DNA from: Phaeosaccion multiseriatum | Lineage: Eukaryota; Ochrophyta, other classes | Direction: 5' to 3' | Assembly: GCA_965112735.1 (NCBI GenBank) | Contig: OZ218965.1 | Span: 248,001-312,000 of the forward strand | DNA: 64,000 bases | The notes under the pieces: generated by a model | The model's input: the letters and a program-made list of their open reading frames with translations, nothing else | Database searches by the model: none | What the model was told of the DNA's origin: nothing | Made by a program: the position numbers and the translations under genes | Part shown: positions 53,971-64,000 of the stretch, piece after piece | Numbering within the stretch: the stretch's first letter is position 1 | Layout of the letters: each line of letters begins with the position of its first letter

Positions 53971-56900
53971 ATGTCAGAGCAAGCTGTGGCCCCTCCGCCC
54001 CCCCCCAAGCCCCAGACAGGGCCATCGCCATCATCACCACCACCGCCACAATTACCGCCACCTCCGCCGCCGGCGCCAACTCCAGCCCAACCTACGCCGC
54101 CGCCACGACCAACAGTCGCAACACCTCCACCAGCGTCTGAGGGAGAGAGTGGGGAGGGACCCCCTCCGACGGGGGGTAGGCATCGACCATCAGACAACAG
54201 CGAGATCAAAAGAGATCTTCTCGAGGAGAAGCGGAGGTCAGATAAAGGAGAAGAAGAGGTTTGGGGGGCAGCGCCATTCTTTGATCGCTCTGCCTGGCAC
54301 GGGGGAACGAACCGCCCACTTCGTTCATAGTCTTGCACCACCCAGTGGGAAGGCCTCCCACCCCCTCTGCCCCTCTTTCCCTCTGCTCTTGCTTGCTGCT
54401 TACCGCACGGCGTCCACCCCCTGCCCATGCCCTATGCAGGTTCGAGCAGCAGCGAAGCGCCTTCTTCATGAAGCGCCAGGGCGAGAACCAGACCTACTGG
54501 GATGCGCTGCTCCACGTGGTCGACGCCAACAAGAAGTCCAGCGAAAGGGCCCTCCTCTACCTGCGCAAGAAGGTTAGGGGGGGGGGTGGTGGGGCAGAGT
54601 AGTGCAGTTGGTGATACAGAGCAAGCAGGGCAGAGTGGAGGTGTAGCATGCTGTGCTGTCCCTCTCCGTTGAATCAATCCGATCCCCGTATGCCTCTAGT
54701 CTGGCGCGGGATTTGCTCTTGGCGTGGTGTTCGTGAGCTCGGGGGAGGAGGCAGCTCGACCTCTCTCTCTCACTCTCACCATATGTGCCCTCCCTCCGCC
54801 CGCCCTTCCCCCCTTCTCCTCTTCTGCCCTACCCGCAAATCGAGGCCCCCCATATGACTAATACATAAGCATACATAAGCCTAGAAACGACTCTCCCGGC
54901 GGCATGCATCTCACTCACTCACTCACTCACTCACTCACTCACTGACTTACTGACTCTCGCGTCACCCTGCTGTATCACCAACTGCCGCAGGAGGCGGTCC
55001 ACCGCACCTACGCCGCCGCCCTCTACGAGAGCTCCGACACGCTCAACGGAGAGAAAAGGGGCACTGCCAAGGCACGCTGCCTCAAGGATAGGGAGAGGGG
55101 CAGGGGCTCGGCCGCAGCAGGGGGGGGGGCGCAGCAGCAGCGGCAGCAGCAGCAGCAGGGCCCGAGGAGGAGCGCCATCGCCGAGCTGCTGGCCATGGAC
55201 TGTGAGGCAGCCCTCACAGTGGAGGACCTCTGCGACGCTATCGCTAAAGAGGTCAAGGACCTCGAGAAAGTGGTGAGGGAGGGAGGGAGGGAGGGAGGGA
55301 GGGAGGGAGGGAGGGAGGGAATCGAGGCCCTCGACAAAGGGGTGAGCCCTTCCCTCAAAATGCTTTGAGTTGAGCTTAGACCTGGACCCAACCGCCCCAC
55401 TGCCATCCCCTGCCATCCTCTGCCATCCCCTGCCATCCTCTGCCGCCCCTCAGGTGAAGTACACGCACCAGCAGCTTGACGTGGTGGTGAAGGAGGGGGA
55501 CGTGTCGCTCACCACCATGAAGGCGCTGGACGGGTATACCACAAAGGCCTTCGCGGACTTCCAGGTCAGTCAGGCATATGGGCAGGCATATGGGCATCGA
55601 TAGCTCAGGCATATGGGCAGGCGTAGGGCAGGCATATGGGTAGGCGTAGCGTAGGCATATGGGTAGGCGTAGGGCAGGCATATGGGTAGGCGTAGGGCAG
55701 GCATATGGGTAGGCGTAGGGCAGGCATATGGGTAGGCGTAGGGTAGGGATATGGGTAGGCGAGGCATATGGGCTTATATAGAGTTGAGACGCAGGCGTTA
55801 CTAGACCTCTGAATCGACACCCATCCATCCTTTGCTGACACGCTCCTCGTTTGGATAGGCGTAGGGCAGGCATATGGGTAGGCGTAGCGTAGGCATATGG
55901 GTAGGCGTAGGGCAGGCATATGGGCTTATATAGAGTTGAGACGCAGGCGTTACTAGACCTCTGAATCGACACCCATCCATCCTTTGCTGACACGCTCCTC
56001 GTTTGGATAGGCGTAGGGCAGGCATATGGGTAGGCGTAGCGTAGGCATATGGGTAGGCGTAGGGCAGGCATATGGGTAGGCGTAGGGTAGGGATATGGGT
56101 AGGCGTAGGGTAGGCATATGGGCTGATATAGTGTTGAGACGGAGGCGTTACTAGACCTCTGAATCGACACCCATCCATCCTTTGCTGACACGCTCCTCGT
56201 TTGGGTAGGCGTAGGGCAGGCATATGGGTAGGCGTAGGGCAGGCATATGGGTAGGCGTAGGGTAGGGATATGGGTAGGCGTAGGGGAGGCATATGGGCTT
56301 ATATAGAGTTGAGACGCAGGCGTTACTAGACCTCTGAATCGACACCCATCCATCCTTTGCTGACACGCTCCTCGTTTGGATAGGCGTAGGGCAGGCATAT
56401 GGGTAGGCGTAGCGTAGGCATATGGGTAGGCGTAGGGCAGGCATCTGGGTAGGCGTAGGGCAGGCATATGGGTAGGCGTAGCGTAGGCATATGGATAGGC
56501 GTAGGGTAGGCATATGGGCTTATATAGAGTTGAGACGCAGGCGTTACTAGACCTCTGAACCGACACCCATCCATCCTTTGCCGACACGCTCCTCGTTTGG
56601 GTAGGCGTAGGGCAGGCATATGGGTAGGCGTAGCGTAGGCATATGGGTAGGCGTAGGGTAGGGATATGGGTAGGCGTAGGGTAGGCATATGGGCTTATAT
56701 AGAGTTGAGACGCAGGCGTTACTAGACCTCTGAATCGACACCCATCCATCCTTTGCTGACACGCTCCTCGTTTGGATAGGCGTAGGGCAGGCATATGGGT
56801 AGGCGTAGCGTAGGGATATGGGTAGGCGTAGGGTAGGCATATGGGCTGATATAGTGTTGAGACGCAGGCGTTACTAGACCTCTGAATCGACACCCATCCA

Positions 56901-59900
56901 TCCTTTGCTGACACGCTCCTCGTTTGCTTCGCCCCTCTCTCCATCCCTCCCCATCCCTCTCCCTCCCCTCCGCCCCTCTCTTCATCCCTCTCCACATCTC
57001 TCCCTCCCCTCCTCCTTCCCTCTCTCCATCCCTCTCCTTCCCTCTCCCTCCCCCTCCATCCCTCATTCCATCCCTCTCCATTCTCTCCATCCCTCTCCCT
57101 CTCCCCCCCCCCCACCCCCAGCGTCTGATGTCCCGTAACCTTGACGAGGCGGTCTCGATCCGCCAAAACTCATCCCTCCTCCTGCAGCGCGGTGGGGACA
57201 TCTGGCTAGCGGACCTGGACTACTGCACTGCCGTCACACAGCAGCAAGTGGCCTGGGAGGATGTGAGTGCGGTGCTGTCGGGGCACTTTGATCGCATCAA
57301 AGAGCTCGAGCTCGCCAGGAGGTAAGGACGGGGGGGAGAGGGAGGGAGGAGGAGGAGGAGGAGGAGGAGAGGGAGGAGGAGGAGGAGGAGGAGGAGGAGG
57401 AGGAGGGAGGGAGGGAGGGAGGGAGGGAGGAGGGGGAGGAGGAAGAGGAGGAGGAGGAGGAGGAGAAGGAGGAGGAGAAGGAGGAGGAGAAGGAGGGGGG
57501 GGAGGAGGAGGGGGGAGGGAGGGGCGAGGGAAGACGGAAGAGGGAAGAGAGGCGTCTGTCGAACGTCCCTCTTTGAAGCTTTCTGCCTCGCGTGCGTCCC
57601 TCCCTCCCCTCCCTGATAAGTACCTGTGCTTGTGTCCGTCTTTCTGGCGGTCTGTCTGTGCCTGCCTCCCTGTCTATGTTTCCCTCCCTCCCCCCCTCCC
57701 ACCCTTCCTTCCTTCCTTCCTCCCTCCCCCCCTCCGTCCCTCCCCCCCTCCGTCCCTCCCCCCCTCCTCCCTCTCTCCCTCCCTCTTTCCCTCCCTCCCT
57801 CCCTCCCTCTCTCCTTCCCTCCCTCCCTCCCTCCTTCCCTCCCTCCCTCCCTCTCTCCCCCCTCCCTTCCTCCCTCCGTCCCCCTCCCTCCCTCTGCCCA
57901 GGTCTGCCATCAAGGAAGCTCTGACTCGCACTGTGAGTGGCCAGAACCAAATGATGCACCAACTGCCCGCACTCAACATCTCGGCCCTTGCCCTGCTCGG
58001 GGAGATTGACCTCAACCCAAGGGCGCTGGATGTGGAAATCAGGGGGAGGTGAGGGGAAGAGGATGGCAATGATGGCAGTGGATGGGGGGAGGGGAGGGAC
58101 GGTGGTGGATGGCAGTGGATGGGCGTGGGGAGTGGTAGGGGAGGGGAAGGATGAAAATGGATGCTGCTTTGCCTCACTTGCCTTGTCTGCTTTCCTTTCC
58201 TTTCCTTTGCTTCTCTTGTCCTTGTCCTTGGCCTTCGTCTCTACTTTGTCTCTATCGTCCTCGTCCTTGGCCTTCGTCTCTCTCCTTTTGCCGCTCTTGT
58301 TCTTCCTTGCCTTCGTCTCTACTTTGTCTCTATCGTCCTTGTCCTTGGTCTTCCTCTCTACTTTGTCTCTATCGTCCTTGTCCTTGGCCTTCATCTCTCT
58401 CCTTTTGCCGCTCTTGTTCTTCCTTGGTCTTCCTCTCTACTTTGTCTCTATCGTCCTTGTCCTTGGTCTTCCTCTCTACTTTGTCTCTATCGTCCTTGTC
58501 CTTGGTCTTCCTCTCTACTTTGTCTCTATCGTCCTTGTCCTTGGCCTTCGTCTCTACTTTGTCTCTATCGTCCTTGTCCTTGGTCTTCCTCTCTACTTTG
58601 TCTCTATCGTCCTTGTCCTTGGCCTTCGTCTCTCTCCTTTTGCCGCTCTTGTTCTTCCTTGCCTTTGTCTCTACTTTGTCTCTATCGTCCTTGTCCTTGG
58701 CCTTCGTCTCTACTTTGTCTCTATCGTCCTTGTCCTTGGTCTTCCTCTCTACTTTGTCTCTATCGTCCTTGTCCTTGGCCTTCGTCTCTACTTTGTCTCT
58801 ATCGTCCTTGTCCTTGGCCTTCGTCTCTCTCCTTTTGCCGCTCTTGTTCTTCCTTGCCTTTGTCTCTACTTTGTCTCTATCGTCCTTGTCCTTGGTCTTC
58901 CTCTCTACTTTGTCTCTATCGTCCTTGTCCTTGGTCTTCCTCTCTACTTTGTCTCTATCGTCCTTGTCCTTGGCCTTCGTCTCTCTCCTTTTGCCGCTCT
59001 TGTTCTTCCTTGCCTTTGTCTCTACTTTGTCTCTATCGTCCTTGTCCTTGGTCTTCCTCTCTACTTTGTCTCTATCGTCCTTGTCCTTGGTCTTCGTCTC
59101 TCTCCTTTTGCCGCTCTTGTTCTTCCTTGCCTTTGTCTCTACTTTGTCTCTATCGTCCTTGTCCTTGGTCTTCCTCTCTACTTTGTCTCTATCGTCCTTG
59201 TCCTTGGTCTTCCTCTCTACTTTGTCTCTATCGTCCTTGTCCTTGGCCTTCGTCTCTCTCCTTTTGCCGCTCTTGTTCTTCCTTGCCTTTGTCTCTACTT
59301 TGTCTCTATCGTCCTTGTCCTTGGTCTTCCTCTCTACTTTGTCTCTATCGTCCTTGTCCTTGGCCTTGGTTTCTCTCCTTGTCCTCGCAGGATGAACGCT
59401 GACATCACCGCCCACGCCACGCCCGTCCCGGTGAAGGCAGCAGCCAACCCCGGGGGGGCATCAGCATCCGGGGGCGGGGGGGAGGGGGGGCCGTCTGTGG
59501 AAGACAACCGATTCCTAGAGGAGATGCCGGTGCGTGTGCGTGCGTGTGCGTGTGTGTGCGTGTGTGCGTGTGTGTGCGTGCATACGTACGTCTGCCGCTC
59601 AGCATAGAGGGAGAGAGAGAGAGGAGCATCGGCGGCGCTGTCCCCGTATATACCCTTCTCAGTCTCTTTCTCTCTGTCACTTGTTCCCTTCTCTCTCTCT
59701 CTCACTTCTTCCCTTCTCTCTCTCCCTTACTCTCTCTCTCTCTTTCTCTCTCACTTCTTCCCTTCTCTCTCTCCCTTACTCTCTCTCTCTCCCTTTCTCT
59801 CTGTCACTTGTTCCCTTCTCTCTCTCCCTTACTCTCTCTCTCTCCCTTTCTCTCTGTCACTTGTTCCCTTCTCTCTCTCCCTTACTCTCTCTCTCTCCCT

Positions 59901-60689
59901 TTCTCTCTGTCACTTGTTCCCTACTATCTCTCTCTCCCTTCTCTCTCTCTCTCTCTCTCACCCCCCTCTCTCTTCTCTTACCTTTCTCCCTGCCTATCCC
60001 TCACTCTCGTATCCCTTTTCTCCATCCCCCTCCTCCTCCAAAGACAGCACTAACCAACCGTCTGCCAAACATCACCCTCCCGCCTCTTGTCCCCCTACCC
60101 CGCGCGTCCCACTCCCCCGTACATAGACCCCTCTAAACAACCCCTTGGTGCGATATCAAGGGCTGCTCGAGCGTAAGTCAACAGGCATGCTCACCAGCTG
60201 GACCTCGGTGCTCGCCCTGTTGACTTGTGATGGGTACCTCCACCTCTTCGCCCTTCCCAAGAGCGGCAGCAAGGGCAGCAGCAAGGCCATTGGGAAGGGC
60301 GGTGCCGCAGGAGGGGGAGCAGTTGGTGCTACAGGAAAGGCCGTAGCGCCGCCTCGACGACGCTCCGACGCCTTTGCAGAGATGGTACCCGACATAGACA
60401 CCGCAGCGGCCTTCAAGAAGAAGGCAAGCAGGGCAAGGGGCAGGAGCATTGCATAGGACAGGGGAAGGGCCATTGCATAGGACTGGGGCAGGGAAATGGC
60501 TTGGGTCAGGGGCAGGGGCATTGCATAGGACAGGGGCAGGGGCATTGCATAGGACAGGGGCAGGGGCATTGCATGGGACAGGGGCAGGGGCATTGCATAG
60601 GACTGGGGCGGGAGTCTGTCTGTCGTGGGTCGTGTGTATGTGTACGGGTATGGCCCAGAGAGTCACGAGAAGTAGTACCAGCTCTACGC

Positions 60690-60725
<36 letters not shown>

Positions 60726-62059
60726 GTGTGGGTGTGTGCGTGTGGGTGCGTGTGTGTGCACGTCGTGTGTGTGCCTGTGCGTCTGTGCCCTCCTCTTACC
60801 ACCCATCCACTGCCGTCCACTGCCATCCACTGCCATCCACTGCCATCCACTGCCCCCCCCCCCAGGACGAGTCGCAGGCGCACGTGGTGCCGTTGCTCTC
60901 TCTGGACTTGGCGGACAGTCACGCCTTCCCCGTGGAGAGCAAGAAGAAGGGCGCCGCATTCGAGGTGCACGAAATCAAGGTGTGTGTAAGAATATATGTC
61001 AGTGGAGAACACCCAACGGTTTCCCCTCCTGCATTTGTCAATAGGGGCACTGGCACGTCTCGCAAGGGTGGGGCCTGTCTGTGTTTGTGTTTGTGTCAGT
61101 GTCTTATCTCACTTGTTTGAGTTTGAGTGTCTTTGTCCTCGTCTTTTGTCTGCACGCTTGTGGGCCGATGCGTGCGTCTCTTTCTATGTGGGTTTCTCTC
61201 TCTGTCTCTGTCTCTTGTCTCTGCGTCTGCGTCGATGTGTGTGTCTCTCCGTCTGTGTCGCTGACCACACGCCGCCTGCCATCCCCTGCCATCCCCTGCC
61301 ATCCCCTGCCATCCCCTGCCATCCCCTGCTACCCCCTGCCATCCCCTGCCATTACCCTGCCATCCCTTGCCATCCCCTGCCATCCCCTGCCATCCCTTGC
61401 CATCCCCTGCCATCCCCAGCACAACACCGGCGTCAAAAGCGTGTTCTCGTCCACCTCCACCAACAAGGTCACCCTCCGGGCCAACAGCCCCGACGAGATG
61501 GTGGAGTGGGTGTGCAAGCTAAAGGTCAGTCAATCAGTCAGTCAGTCAATCAATCAGTCAGTCAGTCAGTCAGTCAGTCAGTCAGTCAGCCCTTAGTCGG
61601 GCGTTAGGCAGGTATTTTGTGTCGTTTGACTCTCCCATTGAGCTCGCTCTCTCCTCCTTGTCCTTCTCCTCCTCCTCCTCCTCGTCCTTCTCCTCCTCCT
61701 CCTCCTCGTCCTCCTCCTCCTCCTCCCCCTCCCCCTCCTCCTCCTCCTCCTCCTCCTCTTCCTCCTCCTCCTCCTCCTCCTCCTCCTCCTCCTCCTCCTC
61801 CTCCTCCTCCTCCTCCTCCTCCTCCTCCTCCTCCTCCTCCTCCTCCTCCTCCTCCTCCTCCTCCTCCTCCTCCTCCTCCTCCTCCTCCTCCTCCTCCTCC
61901 TCCTCCTCCTCCTCCTCCTCCTCCTCCTCCTCCTCCTCCTCCTCTTCCTCCTCCTCCTCCTCCTCCTCCTCCTCCTCCTCCTCATCCTCCTCCTCCTCCT
62001 AGGCGCTCGACGGAGCCACCGCCAGTGAGAGCAGCATCCGCCAGGCGCACTTCTCTTGA
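53971..62059 (+). CDS. BAR-like + PH domain protein with proline-rich N-terminus
   Basis: Eleven phase-consistent exons: 53971-54236, 54440-54572, 54991-55272, 55454-55564, 57122-57321, 57902-58048, 59391-59529, 60127-60423, 60866-60979, 61420-61524 and 62003-62059; 616 residues. Residues 1-60 are Pro-rich (PPPPPKPQTGPSPSSPPPP), a likely SH3 ligand. About 90-385 is long helix (QTYWDALLHVVDANKKSSE, QLDVVVKEGDVSLTTMKAL) resembling BAR/F-BAR dimers that bend membranes. About 435-605 reads as a PH domain, from GLLERKSTGMLTSWT through FEVHEIK to NKVTLRANSPDEMVEWVCKL, where the last Trp is the usual helix Trp. BAR+PH proteins act at the plasma membrane and endosomes. The exon ending at 60423 appears to use a GC donor (AAG|GCAAGC). 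The introns hold some of the largest repeats in the window. Confidence 0.83.
55570..56930 (+). repeat. Composite repeat: GCATATGGGTAGGCGTAG units with a recurring 85-bp core
   Basis: Short GGCATATGGGTAGGCGTAGG units alternate with a conserved non-repetitive core that starts CTTATATAGAGTTGAGACGC, passes GTTACTAGACCTCTGAATC and ends ACACGCTCCTCGTTTG. The core occurs seven times (near 55775, 55925, 56125, 56300, 56520, 56695, 56850). The array fills BAR-PH intron 4. The open - strand frame is repeat-driven. Confidence 0.92.
57330..57890 (+). repeat. GGA tract and CCCT tract in BAR-PH intron 5
   Basis: A purine GGA/GGGA tract (57335-57530) follows the donor, and a pyrimidine CCCT/CTCC tract (57680-57895) leads to the acceptor. 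The two could pair with each other in the pre-mRNA. Confidence 0.85.
58195..59385 (+). repeat. 39-bp minisatellite in BAR-PH intron 6
   Basis: About 28 units of CTTGTCCTTGGTCTTCCTCTCTACTTTGTCTCTATCGTC, with a longer variant CGTCTCTCTCCTTTTGCCGCTCTTGTTCTTCCTTGC inserted seven times. Unit lengths are multiples of three, so all three + frames and one - frame (DKDDRDKVE repeats) are open. It ends at the acceptor TCCTCGCAG. Confidence 0.92.
60430..60610 (+). repeat. 24-bp minisatellite GCATTGCATAGGACAGGGGCAGGG
   Basis: Six to seven units at the start of BAR-PH intron 8, right after the GC donor, followed by a GT tract (60694-60760). Confidence 0.9.
61268..61418 (+). repeat. CCATCCCCTG decamer repeat
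   Basis: About fifteen units of CCATCCCCTG up to the acceptor of BAR-PH exon 10, where the last unit supplies the AG (CCATCCCCAG). Confidence 0.9.
61655..62000 (+). repeat. TCC trinucleotide microsatellite, over 100 units
   Basis: Nearly pure TCC directly upstream of the last BAR-PH exon, whose acceptor is TCCTCCTCCTAG. It serves as an extreme polypyrimidine tract. The poly-S and poly-P frames are by-products. Confidence 0.95.
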
Positions 62060-62717
<658 letters not shown>

Positions 62718-64000
62718 TCACCGCCAGGTCCGGACCTTGCTGTTGCTCTTGCTCCTGCTCTTGCTCCTGCTGGATGATGACAATGATGAAGTCCCTCCAA
62801 CCCTCTTGCTCACCGGTCCCGACCCTCCCCTGCTCACCGGTCCCGACCCTCCCCTGCCTCTTCCTTTGGCGCCCTTCGCTCGACCCCCCTTCGCCTCCCC
62901 ACGGCCCCCCCCCTCCTCCTCCTCCTCCCCCTTCCCGTTCCCCTCCCCCCAGCTCTCCTGTGCGGTAGGTATCTGAAGTGGCTGGCTGCAGCGCGGACTG
63001 TGGCAGCCCTCCTCGTTAAGCGGCGGTTTCGAGTGCGCACGGGATGAGGCCGTCGAGATACGCACGCCATGACGGCCCCTGCTGTGGATGCGTGCGCGAG
63101 TGTGGCTGTTGGCGTTGCTGCGGGGGCTCTGCTTCTGCCCCCTCTTCAGCATCCGACGACGGCCAGTGCCCCCCCGGGGAGGAGAGTGTGAACGCTGCTG
63201 CCGCCGGTGCTGCTGGTGCTGCTCAATGGAGTGAAGCGAAGAGTCGACTCGGAGACCTGGAGATGCTGCAGGGGTGTCAGCCAGAGGGATATCAGCCAGA
63301 GGGGTCTCGCTCCTCGTCCTGCTCCTGCTGTCGACCCTATGTCGGGTTTCAGTGTCAGTGCCAGTGCTATGGACGTGCCGTCCCCTCCCCCTGCGTCCTC
63401 CGTTTCCTCCTTCACCACCCGCTGTATCACCAACTGCTGCTGCTGCGACCGCTGCTGGGGCTGCTGTATCACCAACTGCTGCCCCTCCCTTTCGTCTCTT
63501 TATTCGGGTGGCGGCGGTGAGGGTGACGGCAAAGCTGCTCCCCTGGGAGGCCGCAGCGGCAGCCGCAGGCATATGGGCAGGCCCCGCCCTATGCAACACC
63601 TCCGCCCCGCCCCTTCCCATGGCGGCCTTGGGCCGCACCCTCGTGCCCATATGACTGGTGTTGGTGTCAGGATCCCTGCCCCCGGGACTGCCCATATGCC
63701 TACCGCTGCCCCTGCCGCTACCGCCACTCGCTGTGCCCGCCGTGCCCTTGGGGAGTGGTACCGTCACTTGCAGACGCCGAGTGCCCCCACCCCGGGGGGC
63801 AGGAGAAGACTCGGTCCTCCCACTGGCACTCACACTGGCGGCACCTGCGCTACCCCCCCGGCGGTCCTTCGTCGTGGTCGTGGTGGTGGCCAGCACACCG
63901 CTCCCACGTCGGACGCTGCCGACCTGAGGAGGCTTTCTCCCGCCCCTATGACCCCTGCTGAGGTGCTGCTGTATCACCAACTGCTGCTGCTGCTGCTGGT
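62718..64000 (-). CDS. Low-complexity Arg/Ser/Gly-rich protein, C-terminal part (5' partial)
   Basis: An uninterrupted frame of about 427 codons that stays open to the right edge of the window. It is rich in Gly, Arg, Ser and Ala, with RS-like stretches (SSRSKSRSKSNSK, RVDSRSRTRSETP) and an acidic run ([10 protein letters not shown]). No known domain is seen. The frame AAVGDTA appears where copies of the 17-bp word cross it. RS-like proteins often act in RNA processing, but that is only a hint. The frame may contain unseen introns, or may be chance in GC-rich repeat DNA. Confidence 0.42.
   Translation of the reverse strand, partial: QQQQQQLVIQQHLSRGHRGGRKPPQVGSVRRGSGVLATTTTTTKDRRGGSAGAASVSASGRTESSPAPRGGGTRRLQVTVPLPKGTAGTASGGSGRGSGRHMGSPGGRDPDTNTSHMGTRVRPKAAMGRGGAEVLHRAGPAHMPAAAAAASQGSSFAVTLTAATRIKRRKGGAAVGDTAAPAAVAAAAVGDTAGGEGGNGGRRGRGRHVHSTGTDTETRHRVDSRSRTRSETPLADIPLADTPAASPGLRVDSSLHSIEQHQQHRRQQRSHSPPRGGTGRRRMLKRGQKQSPRSNANSHTRARIHSRGRHGVRISTASSRAHSKPPLNEEGCHSPRCSQPLQIPTAQESWGEGNGKGEEEEEGGGRGEAKGGRAKGAKGRGRGGSGPVSRGGSGPVSKRVGGTSSLSSSSRSKSRSKSNSKVRTWR

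Noticed and set aside
55376-57166. 596-codon - strand frame with YAYPYA repeats
   Set aside because: It is the complement of the composite repeat in a BAR-PH intron and has no domain.
58151-59607. Three overlapping 400-540 codon + frames of Leu/Ser-rich repeats resembling membrane proteins
   Set aside because: The repeats are a 39-bp intronic minisatellite between two exons whose phases join perfectly.

Overview
The window is nuclear DNA of a photosynthetic eukaryote. It has GC-rich, intron-dense genes with GT-AG introns, two likely GC-AG introns, and many microsatellites and minisatellites. The chlM end at the left edge shows chlorophyll synthesis. Two or three predicted proteins start with a hydrophobic segment followed by Phe (TTA-FLT, ALA-FST, and an ASAF-like motif), which is the signature of import into a complex red-type plastid. 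This fits a chromerid, a photosynthetic stramenopile or a similar alga; the species cannot be fixed from the sequence.

Layout, left to right. (1) 3' end of chlM (+). (2) A 7-exon coiled-coil protein with an RWD-like C-terminus (-), divergent from (3) a complete 16-exon DHX37/Dhr1-type DEAH helicase (+). (4) A single-exon PPR protein (-). (5) About 1.8 kb with little coding signal. (6) A 27-exon WW + leucine-rich-repeat + acidic protein (-), divergent from (7) a plastid-type M41-like metalloprotease-domain protein without an AAA module (+). (8) A class I glutamine amidotransferase resembling gamma-glutamyl peptidase (-), divergent from (9) a STIM-like membrane protein (+): signal peptide, EF-hand, hidden EF-hand, SAM, fibronectin III, one membrane helix and a FYVE-like zinc finger. 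(10) A prolyl 4-hydroxylase (+). (11) Two paralogous small proteins with N-myristoylation signals (-), separated by (12) a FNIP-repeat protein (+). (13) A BAR-like + PH domain protein (+). (14) The C-terminal part of a low-complexity Arg/Ser-rich reading frame (-).

These genes form no operon or shared pathway; they are ordinary eukaryotic neighbours, often in divergent pairs with 160-480 bp between starts. Exon borders were worked out by hand from splice sites and phase agreement. In every multi-exon model the phases close and the total length is a multiple of three.

Most non-coding sequence is intronic tandem repeat. Above that level, a few short words recur across unrelated genes: a 17-bp word (GCAGTTGGTGATACAGC or its complement), GGATGGCAGTGGATGG, and GCATATGGGCAG. 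The most interesting item is the STIM-like gene. Next are the dispersed 17-bp word and a splice acceptor copied seven times in tandem.
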